A stretch of 64,000 nucleotides of DNA from Variovorax jilinensis. Its GTDB lineage: Bacteria; Pseudomonadota; Gammaproteobacteria; Burkholderiales; Burkholderiaceae_C. The stretch is taken from positions 620,001 through 684,000 of the forward strand of contig NZ_JASZYQ010000003.1 in NCBI RefSeq assembly GCF_030316885.1, given 5' to 3'. The notes under the pieces are model-generated. The model saw nothing but the letters and a program-made list of their open reading frames with translations. It made no database searches and had not been told where the DNA came from. Positions 34,970 through 43,493 of the stretch are shown in pieces. Position 1 is the stretch's first letter, and each line of letters opens with the position of its first letter. The translations under genes and the position numbers were made by a program.

Positions 34970-35617
34970 ATGTCCGCCGTCACCCTGACCCCGCGCGCCC
35001 TCTACGAAGAGGTGGCGGAGCTGTTGCGCCAGCGAATCTTCAATCGCGAGCTCGAGCCCGGCAGCTGGATCGACGAGCTCAAGCTGGCCGAGGAATGCGG
35101 CATCAGCCGCACGCCGCTGCGGGAAGCCCTCAAGGTGCTGGCCGCCGAAGGCCTGGTAACGATGAAGGTACGGCGCGGCGCCTACGTGACCGAGGTCTCG
35201 GAAAAGGACCTGGCCGACGTCTATCACCTACTGAGCCTGCTCGAGAGCGACGCCGCCGCCGTGGTAGCCGAGCACGCCACGGATGCCGAACTGGCCGAGC
35301 TCGAACGCCTGCATGCCGAGCTCGAGGCCGCGGCCCGGCCGGGCCATGTGGACCGCGCGCATTTCTTCGTGCTCAACGAGCGCTTCCACATGCGCCTGCT
35401 CGCCATCGCGAACAACCGTTGGCGCGACCAGATGGTGGCCGACCTGCGCAAGGTGATGAAGCTCAACCGTCACAACTCGCTGCTCAAGTCCGGGCGCATC
35501 GGCGAATCGCTCGCCGAGCACCGCGCCATCATGGCGGCCATCAAGGCACGCGATCCAGGCGCCGCCATGGCGCAGACGCAGGCGCATTTCAGGAACGGGC
35601 TGGAAGCGGCGATCTAG
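34970..35617 (+). CDS. GntR-family (FCD domain) transcriptional regulator
   Basis: A 215-residue regulator with an N-terminal winged helix (LKLAEECGISRTPLREALKVLAAEGLV) and a C-terminal all-helical FCD ligand domain. Metal or ligand histidines typical of FCD proteins appear in NERFHMRL and AEHRAIM. The ATG of MSAVTLTPR is preferred; a TTG 18 bp upstream is possible. It is divergent from mcm with a dyad in between, so it is a good candidate for the local regulator of the propionyl-CoA operon. The ligand is unknown; an acyl-CoA or organic acid of the pathway is a guess. Confidence 0.88.
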   Translation: MSAVTLTPRALYEEVAELLRQRIFNRELEPGSWIDELKLAEECGISRTPLREALKVLAAEGLVTMKVRRGAYVTEVSEKDLADVYHLLSLLESDAAAVVAEHATDAELAELERLHAELEAAARPGHVDRAHFFVLNERFHMRLLAIANNRWRDQMVADLRKVMKLNRHNSLLKSGRIGESLAEHRAIMAAIKARDPGAAMAQTQAHFRNGLEAAI

Positions 35618-35676
35618 GGCCTGCGCCCTCCCGGGGCGCAGCGACTTCGCGAAAATGAAGGAGCGACGGAGCCCCG

Positions 35677-36684
35677 TCAGGCCGGTGCCGGGCTCAGCGA
35701 TTCGTGCGCGATCGCCATCACCTCGTGCGGCGGCAGCGACTTGAGCTTGTGGTCGCTCCAGACCTGGCGCCAGCGGCGTGCGCCCGGCAGGCCGTTGCGC
35801 AGGCCGAGCATGTGGCGCGCCACGTTGGACCACGGCGTGCCGTGCGCGGCCGATTCGCGCGCCATGTAGTCGCACATCTGCCGCTCGACCTCTTCGCGCG
35901 TGAGCGTGGAAGGCGCGTCGCCGTAGAAGGCCGCATCCCACTCGCTCAGCCACCAGGGGTTGTGATAGGCCTCGCGCCCGACCATCACGCCATCCAGCAG
36001 CCGCAGGTGCGCATGTGCCTGGGCGTTGTCGGTGAAACCGCCGTTGATCGAGAAGTGCAGCGCCGGGAAATCGTGCTTGAGCCGGTGCACCAGCTCGTAG
36101 CGCAGCGGCGGCACTTCGCGGTTCTGCTTGGGCGACAGGCCCTTGAGCCAGGCGTTGCGCGCATGGACGATGAAGGTGCTGCAGCCGGCCTCGCTGACCT
36201 GGCCCACGAAGTCGCGCACGAACTCGTAGCGCTCGATCTTGTCGATGCCGATGCGGTGCTTGACCGTGACCGGGACATCGACCACGTCGACCATCGCCTT
36301 CACGCAATCGGCGACCAGCTGCGGCTCGTTCATGAGGCAGGCGCCGAAGGCCCCGCGCTGCACGCGCTCGCTGGGGCAGCCGCAGTTGATGTTGATCTCG
36401 TCGTAGCCCCATTGCTCGCCGAGCCTGGCGCAATGCGCGAGGTCCGCCGGCTCGCTGCCGCCGAGCTGGAGCGCAACCGGATGCTCCGTCTCGTCGAAGC
36501 GCAGATGCCGCGGCACGTCGCCGTGGATCAGCGCGCCGGTGGTCACCATCTCCGTGTAGAGCAAGGCGTGGCGCGTGAGCAGGCGATGGAAGTAGCGGCA
36601 GTGGCGGTCGGTCCAGTCCATCATGGGCGCGACGGACAGGATCTTTTCTGCTTTCGACAACGAGGGAATCCGGGAGGTGGCCAA
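35677..36684 (-). CDS. dusA: tRNA-dihydrouridine synthase A
   Basis: An FMN enzyme that reduces uridines 20/20a in the tRNA D loop. It has 335 residues. DusA signatures are APMMDWTDRHCRYF, LYTEMVTTGA, the catalytic cysteine in GAFGACLM, and FSINGGFTD. The visible start is a TTG at 36684 (MATSRIPSLS); a second in-frame TTG lies 8 codons later and the core begins only at SVAPMMD, so the exact start is uncertain. Confidence 0.94.
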   Translation of the reverse strand: MATSRIPSLSKAEKILSVAPMMDWTDRHCRYFHRLLTRHALLYTEMVTTGALIHGDVPRHLRFDETEHPVALQLGGSEPADLAHCARLGEQWGYDEININCGCPSERVQRGAFGACLMNEPQLVADCVKAMVDVVDVPVTVKHRIGIDKIERYEFVRDFVGQVSEAGCSTFIVHARNAWLKGLSPKQNREVPPLRYELVHRLKHDFPALHFSINGGFTDNAQAHAHLRLLDGVMVGREAYHNPWWLSEWDAAFYGDAPSTLTREEVERQMCDYMARESAAHGTPWSNVARHMLGLRNGLPGARRWRQVWSDHKLKSLPPHEVMAIAHESLSPAPA

Positions 36685-36730
36685 GCGCCGGATTTTGCCA
36701 TCGGGCGCCCTGCCCTCGAAGGCTCGCGCG

Positions 36731-37888
36731 CTATGCCCTCAGAACCCGCGCATCGAGCCTTCGCTGCGCCAGCAAAGCCTGCAGGCCTTTCGGCTGGTAG
36801 TCGGCCACGCGGTCCAGGTACGTTTGCACGCTCGGGTGGAACAGCGCGTCGGCGGGCAGCGCACGCGGCCGGTGCGGCAGGACGTCGAAGGGCGGACTCT
36901 CGTGGGGCGCGTGGACCGGTCCGAAGGCCGGCTCTTCCACCGGGCGATAGCCGCCACCGATGGCGACGCCGCAGTCGCGCAGCCGACCGACCATCCAGTC
37001 CAGCGCATAGCCCGACAGGTCCTGCGTCGGGTAGCCGCCGCCGACGTCGCCGTGGGCGCCGCAGAACCAGCGCTGCTCGACGCCGTCGCGCGCGTCCCAC
37101 AGCGTGGGCACGAAGTCGCCGCGCTGCTCGTCGATCGCGATCGCGTGGAAGCCGCGGCGCACCTTCGGCGACAGCGCCAGGTCGGCGAACTCGAAGACGT
37201 CGACCTTGCTGGCATCGGCCGGGTTGTAGATCGGCACGCCCAGCGAGCCCACCGTGTCCCAGACGCCGATGGCCTCGATGTCGACATCGGGCACCAGGCG
37301 CGCGGGATCGATCTTGCGCGACTTGAATTCCTCGAGGTAGCCGAGCAGCGTGCTGTGCTTGCCCGCCGCGCGCCGGTAGGCGGCCCAGACATGGACACCG
37401 AGCGCGTAGGCCGCCTCGGCGTCGTAGCTGCCGTCGGCCGCGCGCAGGGCGTCGTGCGGCAGCAGGCCCATCTTCGCGATCATGCCGCCGAGCGCGCGCA
37501 CCGTGTAGGCGCCGCGGCTGAAGCCGACCAGAAAGATGCGGTCGCCCGGCTGGTGGTGTCGCGACACGAAGGTGTAGCCGCGCACGATGCGCTCGATGAA
37601 GCCCTCGCCGAAGACGCCGCCCAGGAGCTTGCGCAGCAGGTTGCCCGAGTCGCCGACCCCGTGCAGGTACTTGGCCACCTGCAGCGCCTCGCCGTCGGGA
37701 CCGATCTCGACCTTTTCCTGCTCGTCCTGCCGCCGCAGCGACTCGGGCGTCACGGTGCCGGCCAGTGCGGCGAACAGGCGCAGCACGTTGGTGGCGTCGG
37801 CGTGCAGTGCGTCGTCGTCGTTGCCGTCGTTGCGGGGACCGAGGCCCTTCCAGGTGCCGTCGGCGCAGAAGACGATGTTCTTGGGCAT
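36731..37888 (-). CDS. DUF2235 alpha/beta-hydrolase-fold protein
   Basis: A 385-residue member of the DUF2235 family, which includes type VI secretion phospholipase effectors of the Tle1 class and many unlinked proteins of unknown role. Visible features are the start KNIVFCADGTWKG, the nucleophile elbow GFSRGAYTVRALGG, an acidic residue in IGVWDTVGSLG and the histidine of CGAHGDVGGGY, giving a plausible Ser-Asp-His triad. There is no signal peptide and no secretion-system, immunity or VgrG gene nearby, so a T6SS role is unsupported here. The ATG of MPKNIVFC is preferred over a GTG 15 bp upstream. Confidence 0.85.
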   Translation of the reverse strand: MPKNIVFCADGTWKGLGPRNDGNDDDALHADATNVLRLFAALAGTVTPESLRRQDEQEKVEIGPDGEALQVAKYLHGVGDSGNLLRKLLGGVFGEGFIERIVRGYTFVSRHHQPGDRIFLVGFSRGAYTVRALGGMIAKMGLLPHDALRAADGSYDAEAAYALGVHVWAAYRRAAGKHSTLLGYLEEFKSRKIDPARLVPDVDIEAIGVWDTVGSLGVPIYNPADASKVDVFEFADLALSPKVRRGFHAIAIDEQRGDFVPTLWDARDGVEQRWFCGAHGDVGGGYPTQDLSGYALDWMVGRLRDCGVAIGGGYRPVEEPAFGPVHAPHESPPFDVLPHRPRALPADALFHPSVQTYLDRVADYQPKGLQALLAQRRLDARVLRA

Positions 37889-38095
37889 GGCGTCACCTTT
37901 CACGTGATTCGTCGAGCCTCAGTCTGTGCGCATCGGCGGCCGGATTCCATGCGACTTTCGCTGTATGCCTCCTCCCGTCCCGGGAGCGCGCAACGGGGCC
38001 GCGGCACGAAGGCCCTGCAGCGCCAGAGGCCCGCACGGTGCATCGTGAACGGCGGGACTTCTATCATCGTGCGCTACGCGGCTTCGAAAGAACAT

Positions 38096-39892
38096 GTGCC
38101 CGATATCCTCAAGCGCGCCCATCTCGTCGGCGCACTCTCGCTGACGGTCGATGCGCTGGTGAACGCGGCTGTCGCCGCGGCTGCGCCCGCGAAAGCCACG
38201 GCGGCCGGCCCGCAGGACGGCCGTGCGGGCCCGTCGGCCGCGAAGGCTCCAGCCGCGGCCTACTTCCCCGCCAACGCCCATGCCCTGGGCCCCGGAGAGG
38301 ATCTGCAGGCCGCGCTAGACCGCCACCGCGTGGTGCGACTGGGCGAAGGGACGTACCGCAATTGCACCTTGCGCAGCGGCCAGCATCTGCGCGGGTTCTC
38401 GGGCAAGACGCGCATCGAACGGCTGACCATCGAGCCGGGCGCGCGCGACTTCTCCGCCCTCGGCGTCAGCGGCAACGTGGTGTTCCCGCCCTCGCAGGCG
38501 GTCACGCGCGACGGCTTCGTGGGCGCCAGGTTCGGCGACGTCATCGGCCGCGGCGCCGCGCTGGAGCGCGTGATGTTCTTCGCCTGCGTCCAGGGCGGCT
38601 GCGATTTCCGAGACAGCCGGGTGAAGGACTGCACCTGGGTGCACGAGCAGAGCCATGACGGCGGCTGGCAGAAGGATCATCCGATCTTCGTGCTGAGCGG
38701 GCCGGGCAGCGGCAACACCATCGTGGCCTTCAACGCGCTTGGCGCGAAGCGCCTGCCGCTGTCGGTGGCCAATCAGCGCGGCTTCACGCTCGTCGGCTTC
38801 GACGAGGAAACCTACAAACCCCACGAGGACGGCGGCCCGAGCCTGCTGCTGCGCGACAGCCCCGGCGCGACGGTCGTGGGCATGGGCGGCCATCCGCATC
38901 AGTCCGACGGCCTGGACAGCGACAGCGCCGGCACGACGGTGGTGCTGAGCAACCAGAACTCGGACGCCGGCAGACGCCTGGCGCGGCTGCGCGCCGGCGG
39001 CAACATCGTGCGCAGCCCGCGCTATGCAGCTTCTGCCGGCCTGCCCGACCAGGTCGCTCCTCCGACTGGCGTGGCCCTGCTTGCCGAATGGCAACGACCG
39101 GTGCCGATCGTGCCGGCGCCCCGGCACACCGGTGCACTGGGCGACGACACGGCACATCTGCAGCGCCTGCTCGATGGCGGCGGAGCCGTGGTGCTGGAGC
39201 CCCGCGCCTACGGCGTGCGTGGCACCCTGCGCATCAAGCCTGGCGGCACGCTCGCGGGCACCTGGGGCAAGACCAGCCTGGTTGCCTCCGGCGATTTCCC
39301 GATCCTCATGATCGATGGCTCGGGTACCGCGGCGGTGGATCTCTACGACCTGCAGTTCCAGGGTGGCAGCGTGGGCCTTTACCTGACGGTTCCAGGCCTG
39401 CAGCTCACGACCTTCAACTGGATCGGGCTCACCTTCCGCGGCCAGACCCGGGGCGCGGTACACATCGACAACGCCTATGGCCTGGACAACGGCGGCATGG
39501 CGCGTTGCGCCTTCATCGACTGCGCTGCGGGCATCCTGCAGACGCCGGGCACGGGGCCGCTGAGCGACGCCAATGCCAGCCTGTGCTACATCGACAAGTT
39601 CCATAGTTGGCAATGCCTGTTCGAGAACTGCGGCCGGCCCCTGGACCTGCGCATCAGGCGGGCCGACAACATGGTGTCCTGGACCCAGTGCACCTTCCGC
39701 AACAACCGCGAGGCGCCCTTCGTCGGCAGCCATGCGAACTACCCGCTGTTCGTGGGCTGCCATTTCATCGGCCCGGGCACCCGGGGCGCCGCGATCGACA
39801 GCGCCTCGTCGACCACGGTCGTGGCCCGCTGCTTCTTCGAAGGTGCGCAAGGCCTGGGCGCCAACCTTGCATTGAACTGCGAGTTCAGCTGA
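38096..39892 (+). CDS. Two-module right-handed beta-helix protein, unknown function
   Basis: I do not recognise a named family. The protein has about 598 residues from the GTG at 38096; a GTG at 38045 would add 17. The N-terminus resembles a signal sequence (basic DILKRAH, then hydrophobic LVGALSLTVDALVNAAVAAAAPAKA), followed by an Ala/Pro-rich linker to residue 60. Two similar modules follow, at about 66-330 and 345-598; each opens with a DLQ/HLQ-xLLD helix, a VV(R/V)L(G/E)...Y strand, a GTL-type turn and a GKT segment, then strands rich in N, C and G typical of pectate-lyase-like beta-helices. It may be an exported carbohydrate-active or surface protein, but no catalytic motif is identified. 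It is divergent from the DUF2235 gene. Confidence 0.75.
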   Translation: MPDILKRAHLVGALSLTVDALVNAAVAAAAPAKATAAGPQDGRAGPSAAKAPAAAYFPANAHALGPGEDLQAALDRHRVVRLGEGTYRNCTLRSGQHLRGFSGKTRIERLTIEPGARDFSALGVSGNVVFPPSQAVTRDGFVGARFGDVIGRGAALERVMFFACVQGGCDFRDSRVKDCTWVHEQSHDGGWQKDHPIFVLSGPGSGNTIVAFNALGAKRLPLSVANQRGFTLVGFDEETYKPHEDGGPSLLLRDSPGATVVGMGGHPHQSDGLDSDSAGTTVVLSNQNSDAGRRLARLRAGGNIVRSPRYAASAGLPDQVAPPTGVALLAEWQRPVPIVPAPRHTGALGDDTAHLQRLLDGGGAVVLEPRAYGVRGTLRIKPGGTLAGTWGKTSLVASGDFPILMIDGSGTAAVDLYDLQFQGGSVGLYLTVPGLQLTTFNWIGLTFRGQTRGAVHIDNAYGLDNGGMARCAFIDCAAGILQTPGTGPLSDANASLCYIDKFHSWQCLFENCGRPLDLRIRRADNMVSWTQCTFRNNREAPFVGSHANYPLFVGCHFIGPGTRGAAIDSASSTTVVARCFFEGAQGLGANLALNCEFS

Positions 39893-39969
39893 ACGCCGCC
39901 GCCGCGCTTCGGCGCCGGGTTTCGGCACGCGCAGCGCATCGGCACCGGAAGTGCTAAGGTCGCCCGCAC

Positions 39970-39981
39970 AGGGTTAACCCT
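39970..39981. promoter_or_regulatory. Palindrome AGGGTTAACCCT before the first MFS gene
   Basis: A perfect 12-bp palindrome ending 21 bp before the GTG start at 40003. The same core recurs before the next MFS gene at 41257-41272, which argues for a shared regulator site. No Shine-Dalgarno sequence is obvious between the palindrome and the start codon. Confidence 0.6.
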
Positions 39982-40002
39982 CAACTCACTCTTCGATCTC
40001 CC

Positions 40003-41256
40003 GTGCCCCTTCCCACAGCTCCAGTCCGTGTCGGACAGCCTGCCGCTGCCGTGCCCGCAGGCCTGTCGCCTGCCCTGACACTGCTGTTCGCGATCGCCTG
40101 CGGCCTCTGCGTCGCGAACATCTACTTCGCCCAGCCCCTGATCGGGCCGATCGCAGAGACGCTGCAGATGCATGCCGGGCTGGCCGGAACGATCATGACC
40201 CTGACCCAGCTCGGCTACGGCGCCGGGCTGCTGTTCCTGGTGCCGCTCGCCGACGTGGTCGAGAACCGCCGCCTGATCCTCGCGGCGATGGCCGGCGCGG
40301 TGCTCGGGCTCATCGGCATCGCACTGTCGAACTCGGCGGCAAGCTTCCTCGCGGCCTCGTTCCTGGTCGGCACCTGCGCGGTGGCCGCCCAGGTGCTGGT
40401 GCCGCTGGCCTCCCACATGGTGCCCGACGCGACCCGCGGCAAGGTGGTGGGCAACATCATGGCCGGGCTGCTGGCCGGCATCATGCTCGCGCGTCCGTTC
40501 TCGAGCCTGGTGGCCTCGGCCCTCGGCTGGCGTGCGGTGTTCGCGATCTCTGCCTTGCTGATGGCAGTGCTGGCACTGGTGCTGTGGCGGGCGCTGCCGC
40601 GACGCGTGCCGCACGGCTCCATCGGCTATGCGCGCACGCTGGCCTCGCTGCCGGGCATCGTCTGGCGCACGCCGATCCTGCGCCGACGGGCCGTCTACCA
40701 GGGCATGCTGTTCGCGGCATTCCAGGCCTTCTGGACCACGGTGCCGCTGGCGCTGGCCCAGCAGTTCGGCCTCGGCCAGGGCGGCATCGCGCTGTTCGCG
40801 CTGGCCGGCGCCGCGGGCGCGCTCGCCGCACCCTGGGCCGGCAGGCTCGCCGACAGCGGCCGAACCCAGCCGGCCACGGGCGCCGCGATCGCCGTGGCGC
40901 TGCTGTCCTTCGGCATTGCAGCGCTCGGCGTGCGTCATCACTCGCTGGCCGCGCTGGTGGTCGCCGCGGTGCTGCTCGACGGCGCGGTCCAGCTGTGCAA
41001 CGTGCTGAGCCTGCGCAGCCTCTACATGCTGGCGCCGGAACTGCGCGGCCGGCTCAACGGCCTGTTCCTGACCTCGATCTTCCTGTGCGCCGCAGTGGCC
41101 TCGGGCCTGTCGGCGGCGCTCTACACCTTCCACGGCTGGGGCGCCCTGTGCCTCCTGGGCGCCGCCTTCGGCGCGGTCGCGCTGGCGTTCTATGCCACCG
41201 AGTTCCGACGCGGGGATGACCCGACACCGCCGCGGGCCAGTCCGGCGCCGCGATAA
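40003..41256 (+). CDS. MFS transporter (drug/metabolite efflux type)
   Basis: A 417-residue inner membrane protein with about twelve hydrophobic segments. The start segment IACGLCVANIYFAQPLIGPIA and the loop LADVVENRRLIL place it in the DHA-type major facilitator group. The substrate is unknown. The start is GTG without a clear ribosome binding site. Its TAA is directly followed by the second copy of the palindrome and then another MFS gene, so the two exporters probably respond to the same signal. Confidence 0.88.
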   Translation: MPLPTAPVRVGQPAAAVPAGLSPALTLLFAIACGLCVANIYFAQPLIGPIAETLQMHAGLAGTIMTLTQLGYGAGLLFLVPLADVVENRRLILAAMAGAVLGLIGIALSNSAASFLAASFLVGTCAVAAQVLVPLASHMVPDATRGKVVGNIMAGLLAGIMLARPFSSLVASALGWRAVFAISALLMAVLALVLWRALPRRVPHGSIGYARTLASLPGIVWRTPILRRRAVYQGMLFAAFQAFWTTVPLALAQQFGLGQGGIALFALAGAAGALAAPWAGRLADSGRTQPATGAAIAVALLSFGIAALGVRHHSLAALVVAAVLLDGAVQLCNVLSLRSLYMLAPELRGRLNGLFLTSIFLCAAVASGLSAALYTFHGWGALCLLGAAFGAVALAFYATEFRRGDDPTPPRASPAPR

Positions 41257-41272
41257 TAAGGGTTAACCCTTA
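41257..41272. promoter_or_regulatory. 16-bp palindrome TAAGGGTTAACCCTTA before the second MFS gene
   Basis: A perfect 16-bp palindrome that begins right after the stop of the first MFS gene and ends 11 bp before the ATG of the second. It shares the AGGGTTAACCCT core with the site at 39970. It has no loop and no T run, so it is an operator-like dyad, not a terminator. Confidence 0.62.
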
Positions 41273-41283
41273 ATTCCCTCTCC

Positions 41284-42489
41284 ATGATCCCCTCGACCGG
41301 TTCCCCGGCCAGCGGCGCTGCGCGCATGCCGATGGCCCTGCTGGCGCTCGCCGCCGCCGCGTTTGCCATCGGCACCAGCGAATTCGTGGTGATGGGCCTG
41401 CTGCCCGAGATGGCGCTGGATCTCGGCGTCACGCTGTCGCAGGCCGGCCTGCTGGTCACGGGCTACGCGCTGGGCGTGGTGGTCGGTGCGCCGGTGTTCG
41501 CGGTCGCCACCGCGAGGCTGCCGCGCAAGGCCACGCTGGTGGCACTGGCCTGCCTGTTCGTGCTGGGCAACCTCTTGTGCGCCCTGGCGCCCGACTACCG
41601 CCTCCTGATGGCGGCGCGTGTGATCACCGCGCTCGCGCACGGCACCTTCTTCGGCATCGGTTCGGTGGTCGCGGCCGGCCTGGTGGCGCCGCAGCGTCGC
41701 TCGCAGGCCATCGCGCTGATGTTCACGGGCCTCACCCTGGCCAACGTGCTGGGGGTGCCGATGGGACGGATCATCGGCGAGCATTTCGGCTGGCGCATGA
41801 CCTTCGCGGCGATCGTGGTGATCGCGCTGGCGGCCGTGGCCGCGCTGGTGCTGCTGCTGCCCCGCAGGATCGAGATGCAGAAGGGCAACATCCTGCGCGA
41901 ATTCACCGTGCTGGCCGACCGCCGCGTGCTGCTCGCGCTGGCGACCAGCGCCCTGGCCTCGGCCAGCCTGTTCTGCGTCTTCACCTTCATCGCGCCGCTG
42001 CTGACGCAGGTCAGCGGCTTTGCCGAGTCGGCCGTGGCGCCGATCCTGCTGCTGCTCGGCATCGGCCTCACGATCGGCAGCACCGTGGGTGGTCGCCTCG
42101 GCGACCACCGCCTGATGCGCTCGCTGCTGGGCGTGCTGGGTCTGAATGCCCTGGTGCTGGGGCTGCTGCACTATGCGCTGCCCATGAAGGTGCCCACCGT
42201 CGTGCTGCTGCTGCTGTGGGCCACGCTGTCCTTCGCGGTGGTGCCGCTGCTGCAGACCCTGATCGTGCAGCAGGCCAGTGCTGCGCCCAACCTGGCATCG
42301 ACGCTGAACCAGGGCGCCTTCAATCTCGGGAATGCAGCCGGTGCCTGGATCGGCAGCGGCATGCTGGCGGCCGGCGCACCGCTGGCCGGCCTGCCCTGGG
42401 CCGGCGCCGCCATCACGCTCGGCGCCCTTGCGCTGGCCGCATGGAGCAGTCGGCTGGTGGGCACGGAACCCGCGCTTCAGGCCGCCTGA
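41284..42489 (+). CDS. MFS transporter (AraJ/YdhP-like efflux family)
   Basis: A 401-residue, twelve-helix exporter. The N-terminal FAIGTSEFVVMGLLPEMA is the signature of the arabinose-efflux/AraJ-YdhP-NepI group, and the loop GAPVFAVATARLPRK matches motif A of the superfamily. The substrate is unknown. ATG at 41284 gives a 15-residue N-terminal tail; an alternative is the ATG at 41326. It is preceded by the palindrome described separately and has no strong ribosome binding site. Confidence 0.9.
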   Translation: MIPSTGSPASGAARMPMALLALAAAAFAIGTSEFVVMGLLPEMALDLGVTLSQAGLLVTGYALGVVVGAPVFAVATARLPRKATLVALACLFVLGNLLCALAPDYRLLMAARVITALAHGTFFGIGSVVAAGLVAPQRRSQAIALMFTGLTLANVLGVPMGRIIGEHFGWRMTFAAIVVIALAAVAALVLLLPRRIEMQKGNILREFTVLADRRVLLALATSALASASLFCVFTFIAPLLTQVSGFAESAVAPILLLLGIGLTIGSTVGGRLGDHRLMRSLLGVLGLNALVLGLLHYALPMKVPTVVLLLLWATLSFAVVPLLQTLIVQQASAAPNLASTLNQGAFNLGNAAGAWIGSGMLAAGAPLAGLPWAGAAITLGALALAAWSSRLVGTEPALQAA

Positions 42490-42522
42490 CCAGAGGCGCG
42501 GCGCGGGGCCGTCGCGGAAAGA

Positions 42523-43128
42523 TCAGGGGCCGCCGAGCTGGCCGTACGAGGTGCGCAGGCCCGCGTAGTCCGTCGGGCCGCTGCTCTCGGGCGGATTGCC
42601 GGTCGCCGTCAGCCAGGCCGCGATGCTGGGCAGCCGGCGGTCGAAGTACACCTGCAGCTGAGCCCACTTGCCGGCCTCCGTGTGGCCCTCGGTAAGTTCG
42701 AGTGCCTCGACCGCAATGGTGCGCAGGCTGGTCACCATGGCGAGCGAGCGGCCGTCGAGCTGCTGCAGCGTGACCTCGCGGCCCTGCGCGAGGATTTCCT
42801 CGAGGATGCGGCGGTGCACCGCATAGTCGGCCCAGCTTCGCTTGATGCAGGCATCGCTGAGTTCGCGAAACACCCAGTGCATGTTGGTGGCGAAGATGGA
42901 AGCCACCTGCCCCGCCTGTCGCAGGCCCTGCCGGGAGTTCTCGAGCTGCAGCCGCACGCTCCAGAGGATGGCCGCCAGCACGCCCAGCGTCTGCAGCCAG
43001 GCCGCCCACTCGGCCGAACTGGCCGGGCGGTAGAACCAGATCACGAGGACCAGCACAAGGCTGCCCGACAGCACCGCCGCGGCGAGCCGGCCCATCGATT
43101 TGCCAGGAGGCGGGGTGGCGTTGTTCAC
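42523..43128 (-). CDS. Membrane-anchored protein, unknown function
   Basis: No family recognised. The protein has 201 residues from a GTG that overlaps the stop of the upstream small gene (GTGA). Two N-terminal membrane helices (about residues 14-33 and 39-60: AVLSGSLVLVLVIWFY and WAAWLQTLGVLAAILWSV) are followed by a cytoplasmic, mainly helical domain of about 140 residues rich in charged residues (RRILEEILAQGREVTLQQL). The layout resembles small membrane sensors or effectors anchored by a helical hairpin. It forms a two-gene unit with the 72-residue gene. Confidence 0.7.
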   Translation of the reverse strand: MNNATPPPGKSMGRLAAAVLSGSLVLVLVIWFYRPASSAEWAAWLQTLGVLAAILWSVRLQLENSRQGLRQAGQVASIFATNMHWVFRELSDACIKRSWADYAVHRRILEEILAQGREVTLQQLDGRSLAMVTSLRTIAVEALELTEGHTEAGKWAQLQVYFDRRLPSIAAWLTATGNPPESSGPTDYAGLRTSYGQLGGP

Positions 43129-43343
43129 GAGCGCGGCCCGTCCTTGCCGAACATCTTCCGGATGGCCGCGACGCCGGCCACCAATGCATTGGCATAGCTC
43201 GAATGCGGGTCGACCGCAGATTCGATCGGCAGGTAAGGCAGGGCTTCGTCCATCATGTAATCGGCGGCCTCCATCAATACCCAATAGAACTCGCCTTCTT
43301 CGAGTTCTTGGACGGTCAGCGCGATATTTCGCAGTTGCGACAT
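43125..43343 (-). CDS. Small acidic protein, unknown function
   Basis: No family recognised. A 72-residue, acidic, probably helical protein (MSQLRNIALTVQELEEGEFY start). It contains AT-richer codons (CAA, GTA, TTG, GAA) than its neighbours and sits next to a conspicuously AT-rich upstream region, which may signal a more recent arrival. It overlaps the membrane protein gene by 4 bp, so the two are likely made together. No clear Shine-Dalgarno sequence is seen. Confidence 0.65.
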   Translation of the reverse strand: MSQLRNIALTVQELEEGEFYWVLMEAADYMMDEALPYLPIESAVDPHSSYANALVAGVAAIRKMFGKDGPRS

Positions 43344-43493
43344 GGAGTTAGGACGGGTTATGGATAGAACGAACGTATGCTATTCAGGCCCTCTGGAAAC
43401 GCCTAGTCACAATTTCACGATTCGTTGCAAATGTGACCAACCGGTATTGAATTGGCAAGTGTCCATTGGCGGAATTGCCAAGTTTTAGGCGTT

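Noticed and set aside
36731-37888. Type VI secretion effector locus
   Set aside because: Only the DUF2235 gene is present; there is no VgrG, PAAR, adaptor or immunity-like gene within the window.
36623-38095. Long upstream extension of the beta-helix frame, opposite the DUF2235 gene
   Set aside because: The extension is antisense to a well-supported hydrolase gene and has Arg/Val/Asp-rich shadow composition. The real start is a GTG near 38096 or 38045.
41257-41272. Palindrome as a transcription terminator after the first MFS gene
   Set aside because: A perfect dyad without loop or T tract does not form an intrinsic terminator, and a copy also occurs upstream of the first MFS gene where no terminator is needed.
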